Program-made: the position numbers and the translations under genes
Source: Micromonosporaceae bacterium KJ-029
Lineage (GTDB): Bacteria > Actinomycetota > Actinomycetes > Mycobacteriales > Micromonosporaceae
Length of the DNA: 64,000 bases
Reading direction: 5' to 3'
Assembly: GCA_005402585.1 (NCBI GenBank)
Contig: BIFP01000078.1
Location: forward strand, 37,388 to 101,387
The notes under the pieces: generated by a model
Told to the model about the DNA's origin: nothing
What the model saw: the letters and a program-made list of their open reading frames with translations, nothing else
Database searches by the model: none
Part shown: piece after piece, positions 42,716 to 52,800 of the stretch
How positions within the stretch are numbered: position 1 is the first letter of the stretch
Layout: each line of letters opens with the position of its first letter

Positions 42716-43492
42716 TCAGCGCCCGTCGATGGTTGCCCCGTCGCGGTCCGCGTCCAGCGGATCCACGATCGCACCCTGCGCGGTCAGCGTGCCCTGAGCC
42801 AGCCGGATCACCTTCGGGGCCACCGGCGGCTCCAGGCCGGCCACCACGCGGAGGCCGGAAAGGACGTCATCGGGCCGTACGGACGGGGTGACCTGCCGCA
42901 CGACCAGTTCGAGTATCGCACACGGTACGGCCGAGGCCCCGGAAGGCGTCACCGACGGGGTGGCCACATCGATGGCGATGACCGCAGCGCGTGCGTCGAA
43001 GATCCGGCGCCCCTGCTTGGTCATCCGCTCGACCAGCACCTCCTCGGCGGAGGTGAAGGCGGCCACGGCCTCCGCCAGGAGAGCAGGGTCCACCTCCGGC
43101 AGCTCGATCCGCCAACGGGACGCCTCGATCCGGTCGGCCAGGCCGCCGCCGGTGGCCACCACCGCGTCGAGCACGTCGAGGCCGGGCGAGAGCGCGCCGT
43201 CCAGCGCGGCCCGCAGCGCGGCCGGGTCGACCGGCTCACGCAGCCCGATCTCCAGGTACTCCGCTTCACTCGCCACCCCGGTCGGCGCCGCGCTGGCGTA
43301 CGAGATCTTGGGGTGCGGAGTGAAGCCCTGGGAGAAGGCCACCGGTACGCCGGCACGGCGCAACGCCCGCTCGAACGCCCGGGCGAAGTCCCGGTGCGAG
43401 GTGAACCGCAGCGGGCCACGCTTGGCGTACCGGATCCGGACGCGCTGGACGACCGGCGCCTGGCCGCCTTCTGGCTGTGGTTTCTTACTGAT
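42716..43492 (-). CDS. TIGR03936-family (DUF2344) radical-SAM-associated protein, non-canonical start
   Basis: The 258-residue product contains the family core VQRVRIRYAKRGPLRFTSHRDFARAFERALRRAGVPVAFSQGFTPHPKISYA in pieces and EAEYLEIGL. Between the upstream in-frame stop and a TTG at 43363 (inside the core, so too late) there is no ATG, GTG or TTG. The ATC at 43492 has GAGGAG seven bases upstream and gives ISKKPQPEGGQ, so ATC is the best start. The partner gene is TIGR03960, 99 bp upstream. Function is unknown; the two are co-conserved next to RNase E/G. Confidence 0.82.
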   Translation of the reverse strand: MSKKPQPEGGQAPVVQRVRIRYAKRGPLRFTSHRDFARAFERALRRAGVPVAFSQGFTPHPKISYASAAPTGVASEAEYLEIGLREPVDPAALRAALDGALSPGLDVLDAVVATGGGLADRIEASRWRIELPEVDPALLAEAVAAFTSAEEVLVERMTKQGRRIFDARAAVIAIDVATPSVTPSGASAVPCAILELVVRQVTPSVRPDDVLSGLRVVAGLEPPVAPKVIRLAQGTLTAQGAIVDPLDADRDGATIDGR

Positions 43493-43591
43493 CGTCCTGC
43501 TCCTCGGTGTCGGATCCCAGCTCGGCGGGTACGCAGGTCCCGGCGCGAGACGCGCCGGGGCCCAGGCGGCGATCCGGCGACAGCGCCGGGG

Positions 43592-45577
43592 TCACTGCTG
43601 GACGCCGGTGGGCAGTTTCATGCCGTTGACCGGGGTCAGCGGGAGCAGCTTCTTACCGGTCGGGCCGATCTGGATCTCGGTGTCCATCGCCGGGCAGACG
43701 CCGCAGTCGAAACACGGCGTCCACCGGCAGTCGTCCTGCTCGTACTCGCTGAGCGCGTCCTGCCAGTCCTGCCAGAGCCAGTCCTTGTCCAGGCCGGAGT
43801 CCAGGTGGTCCCAGGGCAGGACCTCCAACTCCTCGCGCTCCCGGGTGGTGTACCAGTCGAGGTCCACCCCGAACGCGGGCAACGTCTCGGCGGCGGCGTC
43901 CACCCAGCGCTGGTACGAGAAGTGCTCGCTCCAGCCGTCGAACCGGCCACCGCCCTCCCAGACCTTGCGGATCACCGCGCCGACCCGGCGGTCACCGCGG
44001 GACAGCAGGCCCTCGATCAGTGACGGCTCACCGTCGTGGTAGCGGTAGCCGATCGCCCGGCCCAGCGAGCGGTCGGCGTTGATCGCCTGCTTGAGCAGCC
44101 GGAGCCGGTGGTCGATGACCTCCGGACGCTCCATCGCCGCCCACTGGAACGGGGTGTGCGGCTTCGGTACGAATCCGCCGATGGAGACAGTGCAACGGAT
44201 GTCCTTGGAGCCGGTGGCGGCGCGGCCGGCCTTGATCACCTCGTGCGCCATGGCGGCGATCTCCAGGACGTCCTCGTCCGTCTCGGTGGGCAGGCCGCAC
44301 ATGAAGTAGAGCTTCACCTGCCGCCAACCGTTGGTGTACGCGGTGACCACGGTGCGGATGAGGTCGTCCTTCGACACCATCTTGTTGATCACCTTGCGGA
44401 TCCGCTCCGACCCGCCCTCCGGGGCGAAGGTCAGGCCGGTCCGCCGACCGTTGCGGGACAGCTCCTGGGCCAGATCGATGTTGAACGCGTCCACCCGCGT
44501 CGACGGCAGCGAGAGCGAGACGTTCGTGCCCTGGTACTGCTCGGCGAGGCCGGAGCACATGTCGCCGATCTCGGAGTGGTCGGCCGACGACAGCGACAGC
44601 AGGCCCACCTCGTGGAAACCGGAGAACTCCAGTCCCTGCTGCACCATCTGCCCCACCGTGGTGATCGACCGCTCGCGTACCGGGCGGGTGATCATGCCCG
44701 CCTGGCAGAACCGGCAGCCCCGGGTGCAGCCCCGGAAGATCTCCACCGCGTACCGCTCGTGCACCGTCTCGGCCAGCGGGACGAGGGGCTTCTTCGGGTA
44801 CGGCCAGGCGTCCAGGTCCATCGTCGTGCGCTTGTGCACCCGGAACGGCACGTCCGCCCGGTTCGGCACGACCCGCTGGATCCGGCCGTCGGGCAGGTAG
44901 TCCACGTCGTAGAAGCGCGGCACGTAGACGCTCTCGGTCCGGGCCAGCCGCAGCAGCAGCTCGTCCCGGCCCCCCGGGCTGCCCTCAGCCTTCCACTCCC
45001 GGACGATCGCGGTGATCTCCAGCACCGCCTCCTCGCCGTCGCCGAGCACGGCGGCGTCGACGAAGTCGGCGATGGGCTCGGGGTTGAACGCGGCGTGCCC
45101 GCCGGCCACGATCACCGGGTCGGCGTCGGTGCGGTCGGCCGCGAGCAGCGGGATGCCGGCCAGGTCGATCGCGGTGAGCAGGTTGGTGTAGCCCAGCTCG
45201 GTGGAGAAGGAGACGCCGAACACGTCGAAGTCGCGCACCGAGCGGTGGGCGTCGACGGTGAACTGCGGCACGCCGTGGGCGCGCATCAGCTTCTCCAGAT
45301 CCGGCCAGACCGCGTACGTCCGCTCGGCGAGGGTGTCCGGCAGCTCGTTGAGCACCTCGTAGAGGATCTGCACGCCCTGGTTGGGCAGGCCGACCTCGTA
45401 CGCGTCGGGGTACATCAGCGCCCAGCGCACGGTCGCCGCGTCCCAGTCCTTGACCACCGCACCCAGCTCGCCACCGACGTACTGGATGGGCTTGGTCACC
45501 TGGGGCAGCAGCGGCTCCAACTGGGGCCACACGGAGTTGGCCGCGACGGGACGCGGTGTGGTGGACGGGACGCTCAT
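43592..45577 (-). CDS. TIGR03960-family B12-binding-like radical SAM protein
   Basis: The 661-residue protein has an N-terminal B12-binding-like part (ALMYPDAYEVGLPNQG at about 53-68; VIVAGGHAAFNPEPIADFVDAAVLGDGE) and the radical SAM cluster motif CTRGCRFC (C284, C288, C291). A C-terminal Cys cluster CFDCGVCPAMD follows near the end. It is fused with TIGR03936 in some bacteria and adjacent in others. The pair has no assigned reaction; RNA or ribosome modification has been suggested from context. The ATG at 45577 begins the conserved region. It lies upstream of, and probably in one transcript with, TIGR03936 and rne. Confidence 0.92.
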   Translation of the reverse strand: MSVPSTTPRPVAANSVWPQLEPLLPQVTKPIQYVGGELGAVVKDWDAATVRWALMYPDAYEVGLPNQGVQILYEVLNELPDTLAERTYAVWPDLEKLMRAHGVPQFTVDAHRSVRDFDVFGVSFSTELGYTNLLTAIDLAGIPLLAADRTDADPVIVAGGHAAFNPEPIADFVDAAVLGDGEEAVLEITAIVREWKAEGSPGGRDELLLRLARTESVYVPRFYDVDYLPDGRIQRVVPNRADVPFRVHKRTTMDLDAWPYPKKPLVPLAETVHERYAVEIFRGCTRGCRFCQAGMITRPVRERSITTVGQMVQQGLEFSGFHEVGLLSLSSADHSEIGDMCSGLAEQYQGTNVSLSLPSTRVDAFNIDLAQELSRNGRRTGLTFAPEGGSERIRKVINKMVSKDDLIRTVVTAYTNGWRQVKLYFMCGLPTETDEDVLEIAAMAHEVIKAGRAATGSKDIRCTVSIGGFVPKPHTPFQWAAMERPEVIDHRLRLLKQAINADRSLGRAIGYRYHDGEPSLIEGLLSRGDRRVGAVIRKVWEGGGRFDGWSEHFSYQRWVDAAAETLPAFGVDLDWYTTREREELEVLPWDHLDSGLDKDWLWQDWQDALSEYEQDDCRWTPCFDCGVCPAMDTEIQIGPTGKKLLPLTPVNGMKLPTGVQQ

Positions 45578-45865
45578 GATGCCCAAGGGTACGCGCCCGC
45601 CCACCGCCCACCGCGCCACACCTGGCCGCGTCCGGCGTCTCACCGCCGTCAACCGGAGACCCTGCTCCGCCCTCCGCCGTCAAGCAGGAGTCCTACCTCG
45701 GCGGGTGGGTGTCGCGGCACCGGCGGACAGGAAGAAACCGGACGGTGGGGACGCGGCGCCGCGCCGGCGCGAAGTGGGTGGTCGCGGGTCGGGGCCGGAA
45801 GGCGGATTCGTCCACGGTGGCGCACCGGTACTAACCTCGGGTCGGCGCGAGAGGAGATTGCCGCG

Positions 45866-47470
45866 ATGCCGGAGCCGCAGCCGGGAGCAGACCGGCCGGT
45901 CGACGGGAACCTTCCCGATCCACACCGGGACGGGGAGCCGGCGGTCACCCAGGAGCAGTCCCCCAGCCCCGTACCGCCGAGCGGCGGACCGCGCACCGGC
46001 CCGGACGGCACCCACGAGCTATCCACCGACCCGCCCGAGGCGGGCGACCAGCCCACCCCGCAGAACCGTGCCGAGGCGACCGAGCGATCCACCGGGCAGC
46101 TCACCCCGGCCCCGGACGAGCCAGCCACCGCGGCGGCGGGCGAGCAACCCACCCGGCCGGCCACCAGCGGCCCGGATGAGCAAGCCACCCGCCCGACCAC
46201 CGCCGGGCAGGGCGACGACGCCGACGACGCGCCGGCCGACGACCAGCGCCCCGGGGCGGTCACCGAGGTCGGCCCGCAGGGCACCCGCGTGCTGCCCGAC
46301 CCGCTGGCGGCCGACGAGGTGCCGGCACCGCGCTGGAGCGGCTCGGCCCCCGTCCCGCCCCCGCCGCCGCGCCGCCACGGGTGGGGTGAGTCGGCCGAAC
46401 CGACCCCGCCGCCGCCCGCGCCGGCTCCCCAGCCCGAGCACCAGACCCCGGTGGACCCCTGGGCGGGCGTGGACACCAGCGGGTGGGAGCTTCCGTCTGC
46501 CGACTTCCCCGCCCTGCCACCGACGCTGTCCTACCCGGCGCCGCCGCCGACCCGGCCGTACTCCGGGCCCCCCGCACCGCCGGTCTCCCCCGCGCCACCG
46601 GCGGTCCAGCCAACGCCCGGAGCACACCCGCCGCCTCCGCCGCCCGGGGCGCACCAACTCCGGCCGCCGCCTGCGGCACACCTGCCACCGGCGTCGTTGG
46701 CGCCGCAGCCGCCGATGCCGGCCGCCCCGATGCGACCCGGGCTGCCGGCGTATCCGCCGCCGGTCGCCCACCCGCCGGCCCGGCCGATCTCCCCGGTCGC
46801 CCACCCGCCGGCCCCGGTGCCGCCGCCGCCCGCCCGTGAACGGCTGGGCAAGAAGGCCCGGCCGGTCGCGCCGCCACCCGGCTGGCAGGCACCCCCGGGG
46901 TACGTCCCGGTCGCCGTCCGCAAGCGCCGCCGCTGGCCCTGGGTGCTGCTGCTGACCCTGGCCTGCTGCTGCGGCTGCCCGGCCTACTACGGCATGCCGA
47001 TGGCCACCCAGTACCCGGCGAGCGCCGCACTGCCGGCGCAGGTGGCCGACCTGCGCCTGCACGACGACGCGCGCAGCACCCAGGTCGCCCGGCAGTTGGA
47101 GACACAGATGCGCCAGGCACACCTGCTCGCCGAGGACACCTTCGCCGGCATCTACACGACCCGTGCCGGCAAGCAGGTGACCGTCTTCGGCGGCACCGGG
47201 TTCCGGCTCACCCCCTCGGCGGACGCCGACGCCGAGATCGATCGGCTCACCGAGCAGTACGCCCTCGGCGAAACGCAGGTCGTGGAGAGCAGCGTCCGGG
47301 GTCGGCACGAGCGCTGCGCGGTGGGGCACTCCGACGGCGTCGGGGTCGTGGTCTGCACCTCGGTCGACCACGGCAGCATCACCAGCGCCGTCTTCACCGG
47401 CCTCTCCGTGGACGACAGCGCCCGTCTGCTCGGCACCCTGCGGGAGAACATCGTCACCACGGACGGCTGA
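45866..47470 (+). CDS. Pro-rich single-pass membrane protein of unknown function, paralogue of 61669-62352
   Basis: The 534-residue protein has a disordered N-terminal 350 residues dominated by Pro, Ala and Gly, a membrane helix (WPWVLLLTLACCCGCPAYYG, about residues 352-371) and a C-terminal extracytoplasmic domain of about 160 residues. That domain (KQVTVFGGTGF; ERCAVGHSDGVGVVVCTSVDHGSITSAVFTGLSVDDSARLLGTLRENI, in segments) shares a layout with the 61669-62352 protein. GAGAGGAGATT precedes the ATG at 45866. No enzyme motif is seen. The two Cys in the last domain could form a disulphide. Confidence 0.82.
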   Translation: MPEPQPGADRPVDGNLPDPHRDGEPAVTQEQSPSPVPPSGGPRTGPDGTHELSTDPPEAGDQPTPQNRAEATERSTGQLTPAPDEPATAAAGEQPTRPATSGPDEQATRPTTAGQGDDADDAPADDQRPGAVTEVGPQGTRVLPDPLAADEVPAPRWSGSAPVPPPPPRRHGWGESAEPTPPPPAPAPQPEHQTPVDPWAGVDTSGWELPSADFPALPPTLSYPAPPPTRPYSGPPAPPVSPAPPAVQPTPGAHPPPPPPGAHQLRPPPAAHLPPASLAPQPPMPAAPMRPGLPAYPPPVAHPPARPISPVAHPPAPVPPPPARERLGKKARPVAPPPGWQAPPGYVPVAVRKRRRWPWVLLLTLACCCGCPAYYGMPMATQYPASAALPAQVADLRLHDDARSTQVARQLETQMRQAHLLAEDTFAGIYTTRAGKQVTVFGGTGFRLTPSADADAEIDRLTEQYALGETQVVESSVRGRHERCAVGHSDGVGVVVCTSVDHGSITSAVFTGLSVDDSARLLGTLRENIVTTDG

Positions 47471-47747
47471 CGAGCCGGGACAGGCCGCCCGGTTCGGTGG
47501 CCGGCAGTCTGCCCGCAAGCCGCTGCACCACCGGGCGGAGGGCATCCGCCGACCGGCCTCCCGCCGCTTCATGCAGGTCGTGAAAAACGCCCTGACCTGG
47601 GCTTTTGTTCAACCATCCGGGAGCGCTAGCGTTTCGGTTACCGCGTCTGAGGGGAGCGCCGGCCCGGACTTCGGTCGGCAACGCGGTTCGTCCCCCGACG
47701 GCAATGCCGCCTGTCGACAGTCCATCAGTCGATGCGGAGGCAGGACC

Positions 47748-48878
47748 TTGACACTCTATGGCTGGGACACCAGCGACTTCGACGTGAGCCGGGGCCTGAC
47801 GCCCGCCCGGGTCCGGGCCGCCGCCGGGTTGGGCATCCAGTTCCTCACCGCCAAGGGCACCGAGCAGTCGCCCGGCGGAATCGTGACGCACAAGTCCGGC
47901 GGCTGGGTGCTGAGCACCGGTCGGGACGCCGGCATCCCCTTCCTCGGCCTGTACGTGGTGGTCCGGTCGGGCGTGCCCGCCGGGACCCAGGCCCAGACCC
48001 TGATCGACCACGCCAACCTCGCGGTGCCCTGGTGGTCCACGTCGCCGCAGTTCTTCTGGCAGGTCGACCTGGAACGCTGGCCGTACGACGACGTGGCGCC
48101 GTCGGTCGGTGTCGCGGTCGCCACCGAACTCGAGTCCCGAACCGGGAAGAAGGCGATCCTGTACGCGTCGAGGGGCCAGTACGGCAGCAGCCAACTCGGC
48201 CCGCACCCGCGCTGGAACGCCGACTATCCACACAACGTGGACGAGGACTTCGTCGCCGCGTACCGGCGAGCGGGTGGGGATGCCGGCGTGGGTTGGCACG
48301 CGTACGGCACCCCGTCGGCGGTGCCCCGGATCTGGCAGTACACCAGCACGGCCCGGATCGGCGCGCAGCACACCTGCGATGCCAACGCCTTCCGCGGCGA
48401 CCACACCGACTTCGCCGTCATGATCGGCGCGACCTCAGCAGGAGGAACGGACGTGAAGACCGTACACATCGTCGCCGGCGACGTCGGAACCACCGTGCCG
48501 GTCGACAACAACTTCCACGACATCCGGTGGCAGGACGGCAACATCGCCTACCAGCTCACCGGCACCGGGGTGGTCAGCCACCAGACCAAGCTCGACCTCC
48601 GGCAACTGCGCACCGGTGACCTGGTCCGCATCCGGGCCAGCTACCGCCTACCCGGCAACGCCACCCCGTACCTCCAGACCCTGAACCAACAGACCGTGTC
48701 GGTGGATCCGGCCAGCACCGGGGGGATCTTCGTGGTGAACAGCGCCAACGAGAACCATCAACTGGCCACCGGCACTCAGATCAGCTTCGCGGTGGCCATC
48801 ACCCCGGCCGGCGGCACCACCGGCCGCACCGCGACCTTCGGCGAGTACACCCGCAAGAGCATCCTGCTGTTCGCCTGA
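47748..48878 (+). CDS. GH25-like (DUF1906) glycoside hydrolase-type protein with C-terminal beta domain
   Basis: The 376-residue product begins at TTG 47748, with GGAGG seven bases upstream and TLYGWDTSDFD as first residues. WDTSDFD and FFWQVDLERW resemble the catalytic Asp and DxE of GH25 lysozymes. The N-terminal 225 residues are the barrel domain and residues 230-376 a beta-rich domain of unknown type. No signal peptide is seen, so export would need another route or a phage-like lysis role. An ATG at 47571 in the same frame adds 59 residues but has no ribosome site. Activity is inferred from motif resemblance. Confidence 0.78.
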   Translation: MTLYGWDTSDFDVSRGLTPARVRAAAGLGIQFLTAKGTEQSPGGIVTHKSGGWVLSTGRDAGIPFLGLYVVVRSGVPAGTQAQTLIDHANLAVPWWSTSPQFFWQVDLERWPYDDVAPSVGVAVATELESRTGKKAILYASRGQYGSSQLGPHPRWNADYPHNVDEDFVAAYRRAGGDAGVGWHAYGTPSAVPRIWQYTSTARIGAQHTCDANAFRGDHTDFAVMIGATSAGGTDVKTVHIVAGDVGTTVPVDNNFHDIRWQDGNIAYQLTGTGVVSHQTKLDLRQLRTGDLVRIRASYRLPGNATPYLQTLNQQTVSVDPASTGGIFVVNSANENHQLATGTQISFAVAITPAGGTTGRTATFGEYTRKSILLFA

Positions 48879-49023
48879 GCGGCGACGGCGAACGGATAGT
48901 CGAACCCGTGCCGGCGCGAGGAGCCGGTTCCGGTCAGCCTGCCGGCGGAACCGGCCGCCCGGGGTCACGCGAGCCAGGGTGCGTGCGCAGCGGCCCTCCA
49001 CACAGGAGGGAGGAGGCGTACGT

Positions 49024-49722
49024 TCAGCCGGCGCTGGCTTCGCCGGCGGCCGGCGGGGTGGCCCGGGGCGGGGCGTAGCGGGACACGTACTCCTGGCCGG
49101 TGAGTTTCTGGATCTCGCCCATCATCTCGTCGGTCATCTGCCGCAGCGAGAGCCGGTCGTCGGGCCGGCCGGTGAAGTCCAGCGGCTTGCCGAACCGCAC
49201 GGTGATCTTCCCGGTGAAGGGTCGCGGCACCCGGGCGCCGATCGGCTGTACCTTCTCGGTGCCGATCATGCCGACCGGAATGATCGGCACGCCCGCCGCG
49301 ATGGCGAGGCGGACCGCACCAGTGCGTCCCCGGTACAGCCGCCCGTCCGGGGAGCGGGTGCCCTCGGGGTAGACCACCACCAGGTCACCGCCCTTGAGCG
49401 CGGGGATGGCGGCGTCGAACGCGGTCAGCGCGGCCCGGCCGCCGGCCCGCTCCACCGGGATCGCGCCGAGGCCGGTGAGCACGAACTTGGAGAACCGTCC
49501 CTTGATGCCGGTCCCCTTGAAGTACTCGGACTTGGCCCAGAACGCCAGGTGCCGTGGGACGACCGAGCCGAGGAACAGCTCGTCGGCCACCGAGAGGTGG
49601 TTGCCGGCGAAGATCGCACCGCCGGTCTCCGGGACATGCTCCAACCCCTCCACGGTCGGTCGGAACGCCAACCGCATCGTGGGCCCCACGGTCAGCTTGC
49701 CGATGGTGTAGAGCAGCGGCAC
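49024..49722 (-). CDS. 1-acyl-sn-glycerol-3-phosphate acyltransferase (PlsC-like)
   Basis: The 232-residue membrane-associated enzyme has the NHxxxxD motif NHLSVAD at residues 41-47, VYPEGTRSPDG near 117-127 and PIIPVGMIG. It transfers an acyl group to lysophosphatidic acid, making phosphatidic acid; other glycerolipid substrates are possible. The GTG at 49722 has GGAGGACCA directly upstream. It lies downstream of ileS on the same strand, separated by the third paired GGGCCC element. Confidence 0.92.
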   Translation of the reverse strand: MPLLYTIGKLTVGPTMRLAFRPTVEGLEHVPETGGAIFAGNHLSVADELFLGSVVPRHLAFWAKSEYFKGTGIKGRFSKFVLTGLGAIPVERAGGRAALTAFDAAIPALKGGDLVVVYPEGTRSPDGRLYRGRTGAVRLAIAAGVPIIPVGMIGTEKVQPIGARVPRPFTGKITVRFGKPLDFTGRPDDRLSLRQMTDEMMGEIQKLTGQEYVSRYAPPRATPPAAGEASAG

Positions 49723-49827
49723 TGGTCCTCCGGCAGATCGAGTGAGGTAAGGGCGGGTGTCACCGTAGCGGACCGCCCCACGCCGTCATGCGCGAGGTGG
49801 GGCGGGTCCGCTGGCTGGGTGACAGGT

Positions 49828-49880
49828 GTTAAGGAGGGGCCCCTCCACCACCGTGGGCGTTAGAAAGGGGCCCCTCCTTA
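49828..49880 (+). repeat. Paired GGGCCC palindromic element, copy 3
   Basis: On the plus strand GTTAAGGAGGGGCCCCTCC (from 49828) and GTTAGAAAGGGGCCCCTCC (from 49859) are spaced exactly 31 bp, as in copies 1 and 2 but in the opposite genomic orientation. Its palindromes are more perfect (GGAGGGGCCCCTCC). It lies between the ileS 3' end and plsC. Confidence 0.7.
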
Positions 49881-49884
49881 CGAC

Positions 49885-52800
49885 TCAGACCCGGCGGACG
49901 GCGACCGTCACCCGCTCGCCCTCGCCCACCTCGCCGACGAAGCCGTCGATCCCCTCGGCGAAGTCGACGCTGTCGGCGAGCACCTCCCGGGCCACGAAGT
50001 CGGCGTACCCGGAAACCGCGGCCCGGACCTCCTCGGACGCCGACACCGACGCCACGATCCGGTCGGAGACGTCCAGGTCGGCCTCCCGGCGGGCCTGCTG
50101 CACCACCCGGACGACGTCCCGGGCCAGCCCCTCGGCGGCCAGTTCGGGGGTGACCGTGGTGTCCAGCACCACCACCCCCTCGCCGCCCGGCAGCGGCACG
50201 GAGTGCTCGGCGTCGGCGGCGACCAGGCGCAGCTCGTACTCGCCGTCGGCGAGAGCGACCCCGGCGGCGACCGGGGCGCCGTCGACCAGCTCCCACTCCC
50301 CCGCCTTGACCGCCTTGATCACCTGCTGCACCTGCTTGCCGACCCGGGGCCCGAGCGCCCGGGGCACCACGGTGAGCACCTGCTGGCAGTACGCCGACAC
50401 CTCGCCGGTGAAGACGACCTCCTTCACGTTGACCTCGTCGGCGACCAGGTCGGCGAAGGGCCGCAACTGCTCGGCCGCCGGACTGGCCACGGTCAGCTTC
50501 GACAGCGGCAGCCGGACCCGCAGCCCCTTGGCCTTGCGCAGCGACAGCGCCGCCGAGGCGACCGCCCGGGTGGCGTCCATCGCGGCCACCAGGTCGTGGT
50601 CGGCCGGGAACTCCGCCGCCGACGGCCAGTCGGTCAGGTGCACCGACCGCTCGCCGGTCAGCCCGCGCCAGATCTCCTCCGCGGTCAGCGGCGCCAGCGG
50701 CGCCACCACCCGGCACAGCGTCTCCAGCACCGTCCAGAGGGTGTCGAAGGCGTCGGCGTCCCCCGCCCAGAACCGGTCCCGGGAGCGGCGCACGTACCAG
50801 TTGGTCAGCGCGTCCAGGAAGGAGCGGACGGTGGCGCAGGCACCGGAGATGTCGTACGCGTCCATCTGCGCGCCGACCGTCGACACCAGCTCGTTCGTCT
50901 TCGCCAGCACGTACCGGTCGAGGAGGTTGCCGGCGGCGGTCTCGCCATCGCCAGTCAGCTCAGCGTCCGTCTTCCGCTTTGCCTGGTACCCGTCGGCGTT
51001 GGCGTAGAGCGAGAAGAAGTACCAGACGTTCCACAGCGGCAGCAGCACCTGCCGCACGGCGTCCCGTACGCTCGCCTCGGTGACCGGCATGTCGCCGCCA
51101 CGCAGCACCGGCGAGGACATCAGCATCCAGCGCATCGCGTCCGACCCGTACGAGTCGAAGACGTGGTAGACGTCCGGGTAGTTGCTCAGGCTCTTGGACA
51201 TCTTGCGCCCGTCCGAGCCGAGCAGGATGCCGTGGCTGAGGCAGTTGCGGAACGCCGGCCGGTCGAACAGCGCGGTGGCCAGCACGTGCATGGTGTAGAA
51301 CCAGCCGCGGGTCTGCCCGATGTACTCGACGATGAAGTCACCCGGGTAGTGGTGCTCGAACCAGTCGCGGTTCTCGAACGGGTAGTGCACCTGGGCGAAC
51401 GGCATCGAACCGGACTCGAACCAGCAGTCCAGCACCTCCGGCACCCGGCGCATCATCGACTTGCCGGTCGGGTCGTCCGGGTTGGGGCGGACCAGCTCGT
51501 CCACCGCCGGCCGGTGCAGGTCGGTCAGGCGTACGCCGAAGTCCCGCTCCAGCTCGGCGAGCGACCCGTACACGTCGATCCGCGGGTAGTTCGGGTCGTC
51601 CGAGCGCCACACCGGGATCGGCGAGCCCCAGAACCGGTTCCGGCTGATCGACCAGTCCCGGGCGTTGGCCAGCCACTTGCCGAACGAACCGTCCTTGATG
51701 TGCCCCGGAGTCCAGTTGATCTGCTGGTTCAGCTCGACCATCCGGTCCTTGAACCTGGTCACCGCGACGAACCACGACGACACCGCCTTGTAGACCAGCG
51801 GGGTGTCGCAGCGCCAGCAGTGCGGGTACGAGTGGGTGTACGTGTCCTGCCGCAGCACCACCCCCCGCTCCTTCAGCTCCCGGATCACCGGCTTGTTGAC
51901 GTCGAAGACCTGCTCGCCCTGGTAGGGCGGGACCAGTCCGGTGAACCGGGTGTGGTCGTCCACGGTGACGATGGTCGGGATGCCGGCCGCGTTGCAGACG
52001 TTCTGGTCGTCCTCGCCGAAGGCCGGGGCCAGGTGGACGATCCCGGTGCCGTCCTCGGTGGTCACGAACTCCGCGCCGAGCACCTGGTACGCGTTCGCAC
52101 CGGCCTGCTCCACCAGGAAGTCGAACAGCGGGGTGTACCGGCGCCCCACCAGGTCGGCGCCGCGCACCGTGCCGAGGAGTTCGTACCCCTCCAGTTCCTT
52201 GGCGTACGCGGCCAGCCGGGCAGCGCCCACCACGTGCCGGACACCGTCCCGCTCCAGCACCGCGTACTCGATGTCGGGGCCGACGGCGAGCGCGAGGTTC
52301 GACGGCAGGGTCCACGGCGTGGTGGTCCAGACGCCCAGCCGGACCGGCCCGCGGACCAGCTCCGGCGCGCTGTCGTCCGCGGTCAGCTCGAACCACACGG
52401 TCAGCGTCGGGTCGTGCCGGTCCCGGTAGACGTCGTCCATCCGGGTCTCGGTGTTCGACAGCGGCGTCTCGCACCGCCAGCAGTACGCCAGCACCCGGAA
52501 GCCCTCGTAGACCAGGCCCTTGTCGTGCAGGGTCTTGAAGGCCCACATGACGCTTTCCATGTAGTCCAGGTCGAGGGTCTTGTAGTCGTTGGCGAAGTCG
52601 ACCCAGCGGGCCTGCCGGGTGACGTACCGCTCCCAGTCCTGGGTGAACTCCAGCACCGAGCTGCGGCACGCCTCGTTGAATCGGGCCACGCCGAGGTCGA
52701 GGATCTCCGCCTTGCTGGTGATGCCGAGCTGCTTCTCGGCCACCACCTCGGCGGGCAGGCCGTGGCAGTCCCAGCCGAAGCGCCGCTCCACCCGCCGGCC

